From Sediminispirochaeta sp964394395 (GTDB lineage Bacteria > Spirochaetota > Spirochaetia > DSM-16054 > Sediminispirochaetaceae): a DNA stretch of 15,468 nucleotides. A model generated the notes under the pieces. That model made no database searches. It saw only the letters and a list, made by a program, of their open reading frames with translations, and was not told the origin of the DNA. The position numbers were made by a program, and so were the translations under genes. The number at the start of each line of letters is the position of its first letter. Position 1 is the first letter of the stretch. Location: assembly GCA_964394395.1 (NCBI GenBank), contig CAYMWV010000074.1, positions 1 to 15,468 of the forward strand, in the 5' to 3' direction. Of the stretch, positions 6,950 to 14,390 are shown in pieces.

Positions 6950-7558
6950 TCATAAGAAAAAGAGGCTTACAAAAAATCCGGTGCCCAGGGGAATAACCAT
7001 ATTATCGAGGTCTCCCGTCGGGAGCAGCTCCAGGGACGTTGCAAGCACCGCAGTGGCCGCAGCACTTTGAAGCGTTCCGGTAACTGAGTAGGTGCTTAAA
7101 AAGACCGCCAATAGACAGGCAAAACTTCCAGCAAAGGTTTTTCCACCGCTGAAGGGGATAGTCACCCGGCCGTAGAGCTTCCCAATCAGGCTGCTGAACC
7201 CATCGCCAAAGGCAAGGGCATAAATGGCAATAGTTGCTGCAGGGGAAGGGTAGAGCATTAAACTGAGCATGGCCCCTAAACTCAGGGTGACCGGGCCAAG
7301 AACAAAAAGCGATCTGTTACTGTTTCGGTTAGCCGCATTGGTAATTGCCGAAACCAGAAGGACTTTGTAACCCCGTATCCGAAGCATCTCGGCAAAGGAG
7401 TAAGCCAGGCTTGCCGCAGCAAGGAGGGCAATTGTCAAGGACATATTGAGCTGTGCAAAGGAGGGAACAAAAGCAACCATCATATGAATGCTTTTTCTGG
7501 TTATCTCCGTCTTTACCTTTTCACCATTACTGTAGGACATTTCCAACATCTGATTCAT
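6950..7558 (-). CDS. Diacylglycerol/polyprenol (phytol) kinase family protein
   Basis: A 202-residue membrane protein of the CTP-dependent dolichol/phytol/diacylglycerol kinase family (SEC59/DGK1/VTE5 group), which phosphorylates a lipid alcohol. Family landmarks seen are the N-terminal RKSIHM (21-26), AFGDGFSSLIGKLYG (116-130), GGKTFAGS (138-145), and the C-terminal E177 with DLDNMVIPLGTG (183-194). There are about six membrane segments and the length is normal for bacterial members. The natural substrate cannot be told; an undecaprenol, geranylgeraniol or diacylglycerol would all fit the family. The start is uncertain: ATGs lie at 7558, 7549 and 7540 and a TTG at 7576, none with a strong Shine-Dalgarno. 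The upstream region is strikingly AT-rich compared with the rest of the window. Confidence 0.82.
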   Translation of the reverse strand: MNQMLEMSYSNGEKVKTEITRKSIHMMVAFVPSFAQLNMSLTIALLAAASLAYSFAEMLRIRGYKVLLVSAITNAANRNSNRSLFVLGPVTLSLGAMLSLMLYPSPAATIAIYALAFGDGFSSLIGKLYGRVTIPFSGGKTFAGSFACLLAVFLSTYSVTGTLQSAAATAVLATSLELLPTGDLDNMVIPLGTGFFVSLFFL

Positions 7559-7843
7559 AACACTAATAATGTGCAATTACCATGCCAATATTATGCATTT
7601 AATTTAAAATACATAATTCCTTATAACACAAGAAGTTAGATATTCCAAATATATCCACTTTCTTTTAAATCACCAACACTGTTCACTTTTTCATACATCC
7701 AGGGAGTTTAATTACTAACTTCCCCGGGGAGATATGGCCACTCCTAAAAGGGGAGCCTATCCCAAACGGACCCCACTTTACTGAAGGGGCCGTCATTGGC
7801 CCCCGGCGACGCTCCATGAAAGAGCATAAAAGAGGTTGCCTAT
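7559..7843. other. AT-rich intergenic region and weak structured 3' region of cheW
   Basis: No gene is seen. 7560-7700 is AT-rich and probably holds the promoter of the polyprenol-kinase-like gene (TAATAT -10-like on the - strand near 7590), without a convincing -35. 7730-7803 is GC-rich with small inverted repeats, including GGGGCC/GGCCCC (7786-7791/7798-7803) and CTTCCCCGGGGAG, any of which could end cheW transcription on the - strand, though none is followed by a clear T-run. Confidence 0.4.
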
Positions 7844-8341
7844 TCATTCGGCAAGCTCCGATTCCAGAGCCACCAGGCCCGCCACATCAAGAAGCAGTTT
7901 TACCGAATCCTCACTCTTTCCAAGACCGGAGATAAACTGTCTCTTTTTTGCTCCCTTTTCACCCGCAGCCTGGTATTCCGGCGGAGGATCAATATCCGCC
8001 TCAGGAATCTCAATCACCTCCGAAACGGTATCAACAATAAATCCGATGGAATTATCCCCTACATTAACAATGATGATACAGGTACGGTCATCATAATCCC
8101 TGAAGGGCATGGAGAACTTAAGACGCAGGTCCATGGCAGGAATAACCTGTCCCCGGAGGTTTATCACCCCCCGGACGTAGTCGGGCATGTCCGGAACCTC
8201 GGTGATCTTCTGCATCTCCAGAATATCGGTAACAAAACTGATATCTATCCCGTAGGTCTCCTTTCCCAGGGTTGCCAGAAGATACTTATTCGCCAATGCA
8301 TCCTCATCATCCTGATCGAAAAAATCTTCCTGACTACTCAT
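7844..8341 (-). CDS. cheW: Chemotaxis adaptor protein CheW
   Basis: A 165-residue cytoplasmic adaptor that links chemoreceptors to the histidine kinase CheA. The CheW fold is recognised from YLLATLGKETYGIDISFVTDIL (20-41), the conserved VRGVINLRGQVIP (56-68) with the receptor/kinase-contact Arg-Gly, DLRLKF (71-76), and the IGFIVDTVSEVIEIP segment (99-113). An acidic 18-residue N-terminal extension precedes the domain. Its ATG overlaps the TGA of the chemoreceptor gene in an ATGA, so the two are translationally coupled and the CheW likely serves this receptor. No cheA is nearby. Identity is secure. Confidence 0.95.
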   Translation of the reverse strand: MSSQEDFFDQDDEDALANKYLLATLGKETYGIDISFVTDILEMQKITEVPDMPDYVRGVINLRGQVIPAMDLRLKFSMPFRDYDDRTCIIIVNVGDNSIGFIVDTVSEVIEIPEADIDPPPEYQAAGEKGAKKRQFISGLGKSEDSVKLLLDVAGLVALESELAE

Positions 8342-10458
8342 CCATCATACTCCTCATCCCAATTTTCCTGCGGAGCGGGTAAGGCAGCTGCGGCTACCGG
8401 GCGCCCCCCCTGCTCTTCAAGGATAAATTGACTTACTACACCCTGCAACTGCTGGGCCTGTCCGGCAAGCTCCTCTGAGGCAGAGGCGGATTCTTCTGCG
8501 CTGGCGGTGTTACTCTGGGTTACCTGATCAATCTGGTCAAGGCCTTCAGATATCTGTTCTATCGCCTGGGCCTGTTCCCGGCTGGCAGTGGCAATCTCAT
8601 CCAGGAAGTTTGCAACCTTCCCGGCACCGTCGACGATACTGCGCAACTGGCCCCCGGTTAGTTCAACAGCCTTGTTCCCCAGTTCGATATTACGGATTGA
8701 ATCTTCCACCATCCCGGTGGTCTCCTGAACCGCATTGGCACTGCGGACTGCCAGATTTCTCACCTCTTCGGCAACTACGGCAAAACCCTTCCCATATTTT
8801 CCGGCCCGGGCCGCCTCGACATTGGCGTTCAGGGCAAGGAGGTTAATCTGGAATGCAATGTCGTCAATCACTTTGACAACCTTCTTGATCTCGTCACTGG
8901 AAGTGTTGATCTTCTTCATCGCCTCTTCAAGCTCCGCCATCTGCTTGTTTCCACTCTCCGCATCCTGGGCCGCCTTCTTTGACAGTGAGTTGGCTTCGGT
9001 GGCGTTTTCTGCGTTCTGCTTGGACTGGCTGTTTACCTGAGTAGCACTGGAGGAGACCTCCTCCAGGCTGCTGGCCTGTTCGGTAGCTCCCTGGCTCAAG
9101 TTCTGACTCGCCTGGCTCACCTGGTCCGCCCCGGCGGTTACCTGTTCCACCGCAGACCTCACCTGTCCAATCAAGTCGTTCAGGCTGCTTTTCATCCGAA
9201 CCATGGACTCTCCCAGCCCATCCTTCTCCGAGGCTTTTTGAACCGAGACAGAGAGATCTCCTTCGGCGATCTGTTCCAATACCCTTGCTTTTATCTGCAG
9301 CGCCTGCTGCATCTCCCGCATAGCATCGGCGAGCTGGCCAATCTCATCCTTCTGCTCTACCTTGAGCTCCACCCCCAGATCTCCCAGGCTGATAGCCTTT
9401 GCAAAATCGACCCCCTGCTCCATGGGTCCGGTGATAGCCCGGGTTAAAGCGATACCGAGGATGAGCGCCAGGGCTGCTGCAGCAACCATTCCGATCAAGG
9501 CCATGGTGTTAACCCGGGCGCTGTCACTGATTGCCAAATCGACCCGGTCTGCCGAAATAGTGTCGTTGATATGAATAACCTCAGCAAGCTTGCTGAAAAA
9601 GGTGCGCTGTGTTTCCGCTGCCTCAACCAGGGCAAGCTGGTTCATGCTGTTGTAGAGCCCCACAACCCGGGAAGCCTCATCACGCATCACTCCCAGGAGC
9701 TCAAAGGTCTTCTCTGCATTGGGAACCATCTGGTTCTGGAAGACATCAACAGCCCCGCCGGTATCTCCTGCAGCTAGAGCCTCCTTCATCAGGGGAACGC
9801 TAAAATGGAAAGCGTCATGGTAGGTGGTAATCTCCTCCAGCGCCTCTTCCAGCACACTATTATCTGTTTCAAAACTCTGGATATACTTACCGAAGTTGCA
9901 CTTGGTGGGGTCATCCCCGCCGCTGAATTCGGTTCCATTCAACAGGAGAAAGGTAACCTGCTCCATCAGAAGGTGGTGATCGTTGATAAAGCCAAGCATC
10001 CTTGCTTCGAATGCGTCGGGGTTAAGAATATCTGTGGCATCAATCTCCCTGCTCAAAGCTGCTACCTGATTATTCAAAGCAAGAAGCTCATCCATATATT
10101 TTAGAGACTCCTGCCACACAACAGCCTCCTCGGCAGTTTGCGGTAAGGGTTCGTAGACCGCCATGGCTTCACGGTAAACCTCCCGGGCAGTATCAATATT
10201 TCTATATTGTCGATCCCTGTCGGACTGAACGAGCCTGGGACTAAGCAGGGTTCTCAGGGAACCGCGGATATCCTTGATCTCACTCTCCATTACCAAAAGC
10301 GACTCCACCGAGGGGAGGCGGACATTACCAATCTCCTCAATATGGCCATCTAACTGATCGATCCCGATCATACTCACAATACCGACCGCAACAACCAGCA
10401 TCACCACAATAATGAAGCTGCCGATCATTTTTACCCCAATCTTTACATTCTTAAGCAT
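8338..10458 (-). CDS. Methyl-accepting chemotaxis protein with putative periplasmic CZB-type sensor
   Basis: A 706-residue inner-membrane chemoreceptor. TM1 is at about 11-33 and TM2 at 317-339, leaving a sensor region of about 280 residues. Within it, H161/H162, C187 in DPTKCNFGKY, H214 and H218 (TYHDAFH) fit the His3Cys pattern of the chemoreceptor zinc-binding (CZB) domain, here placed outside the membrane rather than at the cytoplasmic end. After TM2 come two HAMP-like units (about 341-385 and 391-432), then the coiled-coil signalling domain with its conserved tip DDIAFQINLLALNANVEAAR (532-551) and AGKYGKGFAVVAEEVRNLA. Methylation-type Glu/Gln clusters are near 459-475 and 651-665. The C-terminus ends ENWDEEYDG, which only loosely resembles a CheR-binding pentapeptide. 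The start at 10458 follows a G-run acting as ribosome site; a predicted promoter lies at 10516-10544. Confidence 0.95.
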   Translation of the reverse strand: MLKNVKIGVKMIGSFIIVVMLVVAVGIVSMIGIDQLDGHIEEIGNVRLPSVESLLVMESEIKDIRGSLRTLLSPRLVQSDRDRQYRNIDTAREVYREAMAVYEPLPQTAEEAVVWQESLKYMDELLALNNQVAALSREIDATDILNPDAFEARMLGFINDHHLLMEQVTFLLLNGTEFSGGDDPTKCNFGKYIQSFETDNSVLEEALEEITTYHDAFHFSVPLMKEALAAGDTGGAVDVFQNQMVPNAEKTFELLGVMRDEASRVVGLYNSMNQLALVEAAETQRTFFSKLAEVIHINDTISADRVDLAISDSARVNTMALIGMVAAAALALILGIALTRAITGPMEQGVDFAKAISLGDLGVELKVEQKDEIGQLADAMREMQQALQIKARVLEQIAEGDLSVSVQKASEKDGLGESMVRMKSSLNDLIGQVRSAVEQVTAGADQVSQASQNLSQGATEQASSLEEVSSSATQVNSQSKQNAENATEANSLSKKAAQDAESGNKQMAELEEAMKKINTSSDEIKKVVKVIDDIAFQINLLALNANVEAARAGKYGKGFAVVAEEVRNLAVRSANAVQETTGMVEDSIRNIELGNKAVELTGGQLRSIVDGAGKVANFLDEIATASREQAQAIEQISEGLDQIDQVTQSNTASAEESASASEELAGQAQQLQGVVSQFILEEQGGRPVAAAALPAPQENWDEEYDG

Positions 10459-10463
10459 AGCTA

Positions 10464-10477
10464 CCCCCCCAAAAAAA
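10464..10477 (-). promoter_or_regulatory. T7G7 homopolymer tract forming the chemoreceptor ribosome site
   Basis: On the - strand seven Ts (10471-10477) run into seven Gs (10464-10470), five bases before the ATG at 10458. The G-run is the only Shine-Dalgarno-like sequence. Its length could vary by slippage and change initiation strength, but no variation can be seen in one sequence. Confidence 0.45.
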
Positions 10478-10515
10478 CCATCAAAACTTCCACTTTTTCA
10501 TATAGTGTAGGGTAT

Positions 10516-10544
10516 AGTATAGAGAATGAGCCCTGCCAATGCAA
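10516..10544 (-). promoter_or_regulatory. Predicted sigma70-type promoter of mcp-cheW
   Basis: On the - strand TTGCAT (10539-10544) and TATACT (10516-10521) are separated by exactly 17 bases. The expected start near 10509 gives a leader of about 50 bases. No flagellar sigma28-type promoter was recognised in its place. Confidence 0.55.
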
Positions 10545-10898
10545 ACGACTTAAACGATTATCTGGAAAAGAATTAACATGACTTTTTTACTCATCTTTAC
10601 TATGTGACGCCTCCCGGCCTCTGAGACCCCTTTATGTGCTGCAGAAGAAGGGGGCAAACAGAAGAGGCAAGCAAGAGGGGGCAAATCTCGTACCGATCCT
10701 GTCCAGTCTACTTTGAAGTACAGTGTGCCCACTGCCTGCACCCCTCGATCACAGTCTACAAGTGAGCCCGCCGGGACTTCCCGGCAGGGATAGACCACCG
10801 GGCTGTCCAGCGAGGCCTTCCCCCGGGCTTCTCATTGGGGTCGCCCGGCGGGTCAGACTGATGGGCTGGCCCGGCGGCTTTACCCCCCGGGCGCTCTG
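10545..10898. other. Gene-free GC-rich region between mcp and the mrp operon
   Basis: No convincing gene is present. The left part has ordinary composition, with a short repeated AGGGGGCAAA motif (near 10648-10658 and 10675-10684). From 10765 on it becomes GC-rich with degenerate GCCCGGCGG and CCCCCGGGC units and a perfect hairpin, GCCGGG/CCCGGC (10770-10775/10780-10785). These look like decayed relatives of the exact 13-base repeats that begin at 10899. Open frames here have low-complexity products without family features. Confidence 0.5.
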
Positions 10899-10953
10899 CG
10901 GGTTAGCCTGCCGGGTTAGCCTGCCGGGTTAGCCCAGTAGGCGATCTGCCCTA
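10899..10953. repeat. 55-bp block, left of the gap: 13-base tandem repeats plus unique tail
   Basis: Two exact copies of CGGGTTAGCCTGC and a third variant copy, CGGGTTAGCCCAG, are followed by TAGGCGATCTGCCCTA. All 55 bases are repeated identically at 11054-11108, on the far side of the gap. Confidence 0.9.
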
Positions 10954-11053
10954 NNNNNNNNNNNNNNNNNNNNNNNNNNNNNNNNNNNNNNNNNNNNNNN
11001 NNNNNNNNNNNNNNNNNNNNNNNNNNNNNNNNNNNNNNNNNNNNNNNNNNNNN
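10954..11053. other. Assembly gap of 100 Ns
   Basis: Exactly 100 Ns, a conventional placeholder for a gap of unknown size. Both flanks end in the same 55-bp sequence, so the gap may be an unresolved tandem repeat or no gap at all. Confidence 0.97.
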
Positions 11054-11108
11054 CGGGTTAGCCTGCCGGGTTAGCCTGCCGGGTTAGCCCAGTAGGCGAT
11101 CTGCCCTA
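11054..11108. repeat. 55-bp block, right of the gap (identical to the left copy)
   Basis: Base-for-base the same as 10899-10953. Its last three bases are the stop codon of the Mrp-type gene read on the - strand, so the repeat touches the end of that gene. Confidence 0.9.
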
Positions 11109-11930
11109 GGTTGAAAGAAAGGATTCCACCCGGTCAACCAGGGAGCGGATCGCCTGTGCCGCCGGTCCGCTCTTTTCCTGATTCAGGTAAGGCTTTCCAG
11201 CATCCTCCGCAGCCATCAAAAGGGGATCGATAGGAATCGTCCCCAGGAAAGGAACATCCATCTCTTTAGCTGCCGCCTCACCGCCTCCGCTTCCGAAGAG
11301 GGGGTGCTCAGTTCCGCATTCGGGGCAGATGAAGCCGCTCATGTTTTCAATAATCCCGATCAGGGGGATATTCAGCTGTTTTGAAAAATTGACGCTCTTT
11401 CGGCTATCCAGGATGGAGACCGCCTGGGGAGTGGTCACCACAATGGACCCATCCAGCTCGGGGATGGTCTGGGCAACCGTCAGCGGCTCATCCCCCGTCC
11501 CGGGAGGAGTGTCTATCACCAATAGATCCAGCTCTCCCCACTCCACATCGGATAGAAACTGCTTGATTACTCCGATCTTTATGGGCCCCCGCCAGATTAC
11601 CGGAGCATCCACCTCGTGGCCCGCCATGGCGAGGCTCACCGCTACCAGGTTCTTGTTTACCGCGAAGGGCTCTATCCCCTCATCGTAGGCAATCAGCTTC
11701 GCTTCATCAATTCCCAGCATCTTCGGTACATTCGGGCCATGCAGATCCGTATCGAGGATCCCCACCTTTTTGCCTCTGGCGGCCATCTCCAGGGCCAGAT
11801 TAACTGCCACCGAACTCTTTCCAACGCCGCCCTTGCCGCTCATGACCAGCACCTTCTGTTTTATTCCCGCCATCCGTTTTTGTAATCGTTCTTCCTGTGC
11901 TTTCTCTTCCTCTGTTTGAGGGAATGCCAT
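11106..11930 (-). CDS. mrp: Mrp/NBP35-family iron-sulfur cluster carrier ATPase
   Basis: A 274-residue cytoplasmic P-loop ATPase of the Mrp/NBP35 (ApbC) family, which binds a [4Fe-4S] cluster between two subunits and passes it to target proteins. Seen are the deviant Walker A GKGGVGKSS (32-40), DTDLHGPNVPKMLG (60-73), the Walker B region DLLVIDTPPGTGDE (135-148), and the cluster-binding CPEC (202-205) in the family context ENMSGFICPECG. It lacks the N-terminal MIP18-like domain of longer Mrp proteins and the N-terminal Cys cluster of eukaryotic NBP35. AAGGAGAT lies just upstream of the ATG at 11930. It is the last gene of the operon, 70 bp after the fused ATPase; an inverted repeat (11947-11953/11978-11984) in that gap may adjust its expression. 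Confidence 0.93.
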   Translation of the reverse strand: MAFPQTEEEKAQEERLQKRMAGIKQKVLVMSGKGGVGKSSVAVNLALEMAARGKKVGILDTDLHGPNVPKMLGIDEAKLIAYDEGIEPFAVNKNLVAVSLAMAGHEVDAPVIWRGPIKIGVIKQFLSDVEWGELDLLVIDTPPGTGDEPLTVAQTIPELDGSIVVTTPQAVSILDSRKSVNFSKQLNIPLIGIIENMSGFICPECGTEHPLFGSGGGEAAAKEMDVPFLGTIPIDPLLMAAEDAGKPYLNQEKSGPAAQAIRSLVDRVESFLST

Positions 11931-11946
11931 CTCTTATCTCCTTGCA

Positions 11947-12019
11947 GGTGATGCGAAAATTATGGAAAACCGCTTCCCATCACCAGATTTTGTATAGGTA
12001 TCAGCCCGCTGATGATACC
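11947..12019 (-). promoter_or_regulatory. Two intercistronic stem-loops before mrp
   Basis: GGTGATG/CATCACC (11947-11953/11978-11984) has a 24-base loop, and GGTATCA/TGATACC (11997-12003/12013-12019) covers the stop codon of the fused ATPase gene. Neither is followed by a T-run on the - strand, so attenuation or mRNA processing is more likely than termination. On the - strand TATACA lies between them as a possible internal -10. Confidence 0.35.
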
Positions 12020-13968
12020 ACATCAAGACCAGTCATATCGAGTACCCCCTCGATGAGGAGGCGCAGTGTATCACCCCTTTCCTCACTGAGAAGGGAAAAG
12101 GGATCCACCAACCGGGCCGATGCCTCGGCTGCCCCTGAGTCCCAAGGGAAGGATCCGATCCAGCGGAAGCCCCTCTCCTTACAGAGAGCCTTCGCCTTTG
12201 CAGCCATCTGTGGATTGAGGTCACTCTTGTTGATGATCACCCCCACCGGTATCTTGAACGACCTGGCAGTTTCGGCAGCCCGCAGAAGATCGTGGAGCCC
12301 CGAAGGGGTGGGCTCGGAAACAATAACGATCGCTTCGGTGTCACCGGCAGCAGCGAGCACCGGGCAACCCGTCCCCGGAGGTCCATCAATCAGGACAATG
12401 TCCGCTCCCCCCAGCTCAGCCTCCCTGTCGGCGATCTCCCTCACCTTATGAACCAGCTTTCCCGAATTCTCCCCCCCGGGCAGAAGCTCTGCATGGACCA
12501 GGGTTCCTGCCCCGGTATCACTTACCATCCACTCCCCCGCCTCTTCCTCGTGAAAGGAGATGGCGTTCCGGGGACATACATGACCGCAGAGGCCACACCC
12601 CTCGCAAGATATGGGATCGACCTGGGCAATTCTTGCCGAGTCCATGTGTATTGCATCAAATCTGCACCGGGCTTCGCACCAACCGCAGCCGGAGCAGAGC
12701 TCCCGGTCAACCCGGGCGACAAAGCCCCCGGAAAACCCCTCCCGCTCCCGGATCTGCTCACCTCCCCCCAGGGCGAGGGCCATATTCGCCGCATCCACAT
12801 CACAATCGGCAAAGACCGCCCTTCCCTGGATGACATACGCCATGGCGGAGGTGAAGAAGGTCTTCCCCGTTCCACCCTTGCCGCTGATCACTGCAATCCG
12901 TCGGGCTTTCCCGGCTTTCCCGGCTTTCCCGGCTTTCTGCGCCTTCTGGTCTTTCTGGTTTTCCTGGGCTTTCGTGCCAGCTTGCGGGCTTGCCGTGCTT
13001 TGGGAGATCTCACCGCTCTGCCGGGCCGATGATGCAGTTGCCGATGCTGCCCCCTCCTGTGGTTTCAAACTATCCTGACCAGGGAGGCTTGCTGCAAGTC
13101 CCGGCAGCTGCCGATCAATATCCAGCACCACATCCCTGAACCGGGGAACAGTTAAAACCGGATGCTCCCCCCGGGCGTACGCCTCGGCGGCATCCCGCAG
13201 AAAGGGGATTCTGGCTATAACCGGAAGGCCGAGACGATCACAAAGCTCTTCCGCCCTGCCTCCCCCCAGATCTGCCCGGTTAATCACCACCACCGCAGGG
13301 ATATCCATCTCCGCCAGCGCCCCGGCGGCCTTCTCAAGGTCGTGAGCCCCGAAGGGAGTGTTTTCTGTTACCAGGATAACCAGATCGGCTCCTTTAACAG
13401 CGGCGGTCATGGGGCAGCTTGCTCCCGGGGGGGAATCGATCAGGTAGAGATGATCCTTGCCGCCTGCTTCCCTTTCCGAAATCACCGTTTTCACCTCCCG
13501 GATCAGGGGCGGCGCAGTAGCAACCCCCACATCCAAGAGCCCAAGGCGATGGAGGTGGCCCGCTCCCTCCTCACCGCTGAAATCGGCCTCCATGATAGCG
13601 CCAATATGGTTGGGCTCCTCGGTAATCGCATTTTCCGGGCACACCAGGGTGCAACCGCCACAGCTGTGACAGAGGTTGGGAAAGAGAAGGACCCGTTTAC
13701 CCACCCTGACAAGAGCTCCATAGTTGCAGAAACTACTGCATTTCCCGCAGCCAGTACAAGCTTCTTCATCAATGCGTGGAACAGGAACCGTAAAGGGCAT
13801 CTCACTTTTTTCAGCCTCCCCTTCCGGAAGGTCCAGAAAGAACCGGCAATTGGGCTCCTCCACATCCGCATCCAGGAGGGTAAGATCCCCCTTATGGACC
13901 AGGGAGAGGGCGGTGGCAAGGGTGGTTTTTCCCGTACCACCCTTACCGCTGGCTATAGCAACTACCAT
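12001..13968 (-). CDS. Fused double MinD-type ATPase with four ferredoxin-like [4Fe-4S] motifs
   Basis: A 655-residue protein made of two homologous halves that are normally separate adjacent genes in anaerobes and archaea. Half 1 has Walker A GKGGTGKTT (8-16), cluster motifs CTGCGKCSSFC (71-81) and CHSCGGCTLVC (100-110), and DSPPGASCP (178-186). Half 2 has GKGGTGKTF (363-371), CSGCGWCEARC (425-435), CEGCGLCGHVC (455-465), and DGPPGTGCP (528-536). The ferredoxin domain is inserted in each ATPase core. A linker of about 60 residues (295-356), Ala/Ser/Gln/Lys-rich and ending in KAGKAGKAGKA, joins them and is encoded by a 9-bp tandem repeat. The family is thought to act in Fe-S or metal-cofactor assembly but its reaction is not settled. 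The ATG at 13968 overlaps the preceding TGA (ATGA). No frameshift is seen at the junction; a misassembled fusion is unlikely. Confidence 0.92.
   Translation of the reverse strand: MVVAIASGKGGTGKTTLATALSLVHKGDLTLLDADVEEPNCRFFLDLPEGEAEKSEMPFTVPVPRIDEEACTGCGKCSSFCNYGALVRVGKRVLLFPNLCHSCGGCTLVCPENAITEEPNHIGAIMEADFSGEEGAGHLHRLGLLDVGVATAPPLIREVKTVISEREAGGKDHLYLIDSPPGASCPMTAAVKGADLVILVTENTPFGAHDLEKAAGALAEMDIPAVVVINRADLGGGRAEELCDRLGLPVIARIPFLRDAAEAYARGEHPVLTVPRFRDVVLDIDRQLPGLAASLPGQDSLKPQEGAASATASSARQSGEISQSTASPQAGTKAQENQKDQKAQKAGKAGKAGKARRIAVISGKGGTGKTFFTSAMAYVIQGRAVFADCDVDAANMALALGGGEQIREREGFSGGFVARVDRELCSGCGWCEARCRFDAIHMDSARIAQVDPISCEGCGLCGHVCPRNAISFHEEEAGEWMVSDTGAGTLVHAELLPGGENSGKLVHKVREIADREAELGGADIVLIDGPPGTGCPVLAAAGDTEAIVIVSEPTPSGLHDLLRAAETARSFKIPVGVIINKSDLNPQMAAKAKALCKERGFRWIGSFPWDSGAAEASARLVDPFSLLSEERGDTLRLLIEGVLDMTGLDVVSSAG
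12903..12938. repeat. Four tandem 9-bp repeats encoding the ATPase linker
   Basis: Four near-perfect copies of CGGCTTTCC (first and last with one change) read on the - strand as Lys-Ala-Gly units. Nine bases keep the frame, so copy-number change would alter only linker length. Confidence 0.85.
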
Positions 13969-14390
13969 CAGCTCCGGCCCCGACCCCGGCCTTGGCCTTG
14001 GCCTTGGCCTTGGCCTTGGCCGCCGCCTCCGGGCTTATGGGTTCCCGCTGCCCCCGGAGCGCTCTCCACCTTGAGGCTGCCAGCTTTCCACGCCTCCAAG
14101 GCTTCAGTGACCGTGTTTGCCTTGGCGGAGTAGCACTTCACCTTTGCCTCCTCCAGCACCTCCCAGGCGTTGGGCCCGAAGTGGCCGGAGACCAGCTCCG
14201 TCACACCCTCGCTTATTACCAGCTCTGCGGCCCGTACTCCCGCACCGCCCACTGCGCCCTTGAAGGGATTATCAACAAAGGTCCCGCTTTCTTCTTCACT
14301 ATCGTAGATGTAGAAGGATTCACACCTGCCGAACCTGGGATCCTGGGCCGAATCGATTGAGGTACCGGCGGCGGTTATACAAACTTTCAT
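13968..14390 (-). CDS. NifX/NifB-type dinitrogenase cofactor biosynthesis family protein with Gly-Gln tail
   Basis: A 140-residue cytoplasmic protein of the family named after NifX and the NifB C-terminal domain, which bind iron-sulfur or iron-molybdenum cofactor precursors. The core (residues 1-110) shows MKVCITAAGTSIDSAQDPRFGRCESF, the NPF turn, and the EGVTELVSGHFGPNAWEVLEEAKV segment typical of the fold. Residues 111-140 form a low-complexity tail of Gly, Gln and Arg, encoded by five ggcctt hexamers (13988-14017). Three tandem AAGGA sequences precede the ATG at 14390. It overlaps the fused ATPase by ATGA. No nitrogenase structural gene is seen, so the name does not imply nitrogen fixation. 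Confidence 0.88.
   Translation of the reverse strand: MKVCITAAGTSIDSAQDPRFGRCESFYIYDSEEESGTFVDNPFKGAVGGAGVRAAELVISEGVTELVSGHFGPNAWEVLEEAKVKCYSAKANTVTEALEAWKAGSLKVESAPGAAGTHKPGGGGQGQGQGQGQGRGRGRS
13988..14021. repeat. Hexanucleotide microsatellite (ggcctt)
   Basis: Five exact ggcctt units and a partial sixth inside the 3' end of the NifX-type gene. They encode alternating Gly-Gln. Six-base steps keep the frame, so slippage would lengthen or shorten the tail by two residues. Confidence 0.9.

Noticed and set aside
8338..8365. A CheR-binding pentapeptide at the chemoreceptor C-terminus
   Set aside because: NWDEEYDG has only the Trp of the NWETF-like motif in place, lacks the final aromatic, and is not at the very end.
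10444..10798. Small - strand frame at 10550-10798 as a gene between mcp and the gap
   Set aside because: No ribosome site, no recognisable domain and an odd composition; the region is repeat-bearing intergenic sequence.
10899..11108. Tandem repeats that could be read as a CRISPR array
   Set aside because: The units are 13 bases long and directly adjacent, with no unique spacers, and no cas gene is present.
12292..14133. Long + strand frames opposite the fused ATPase (246 and 323 residues)
   Set aside because: They are the reverse of a protein with eight Cys-motif columns and two P-loops; products are Pro/Gly-rich and lack ribosome sites.
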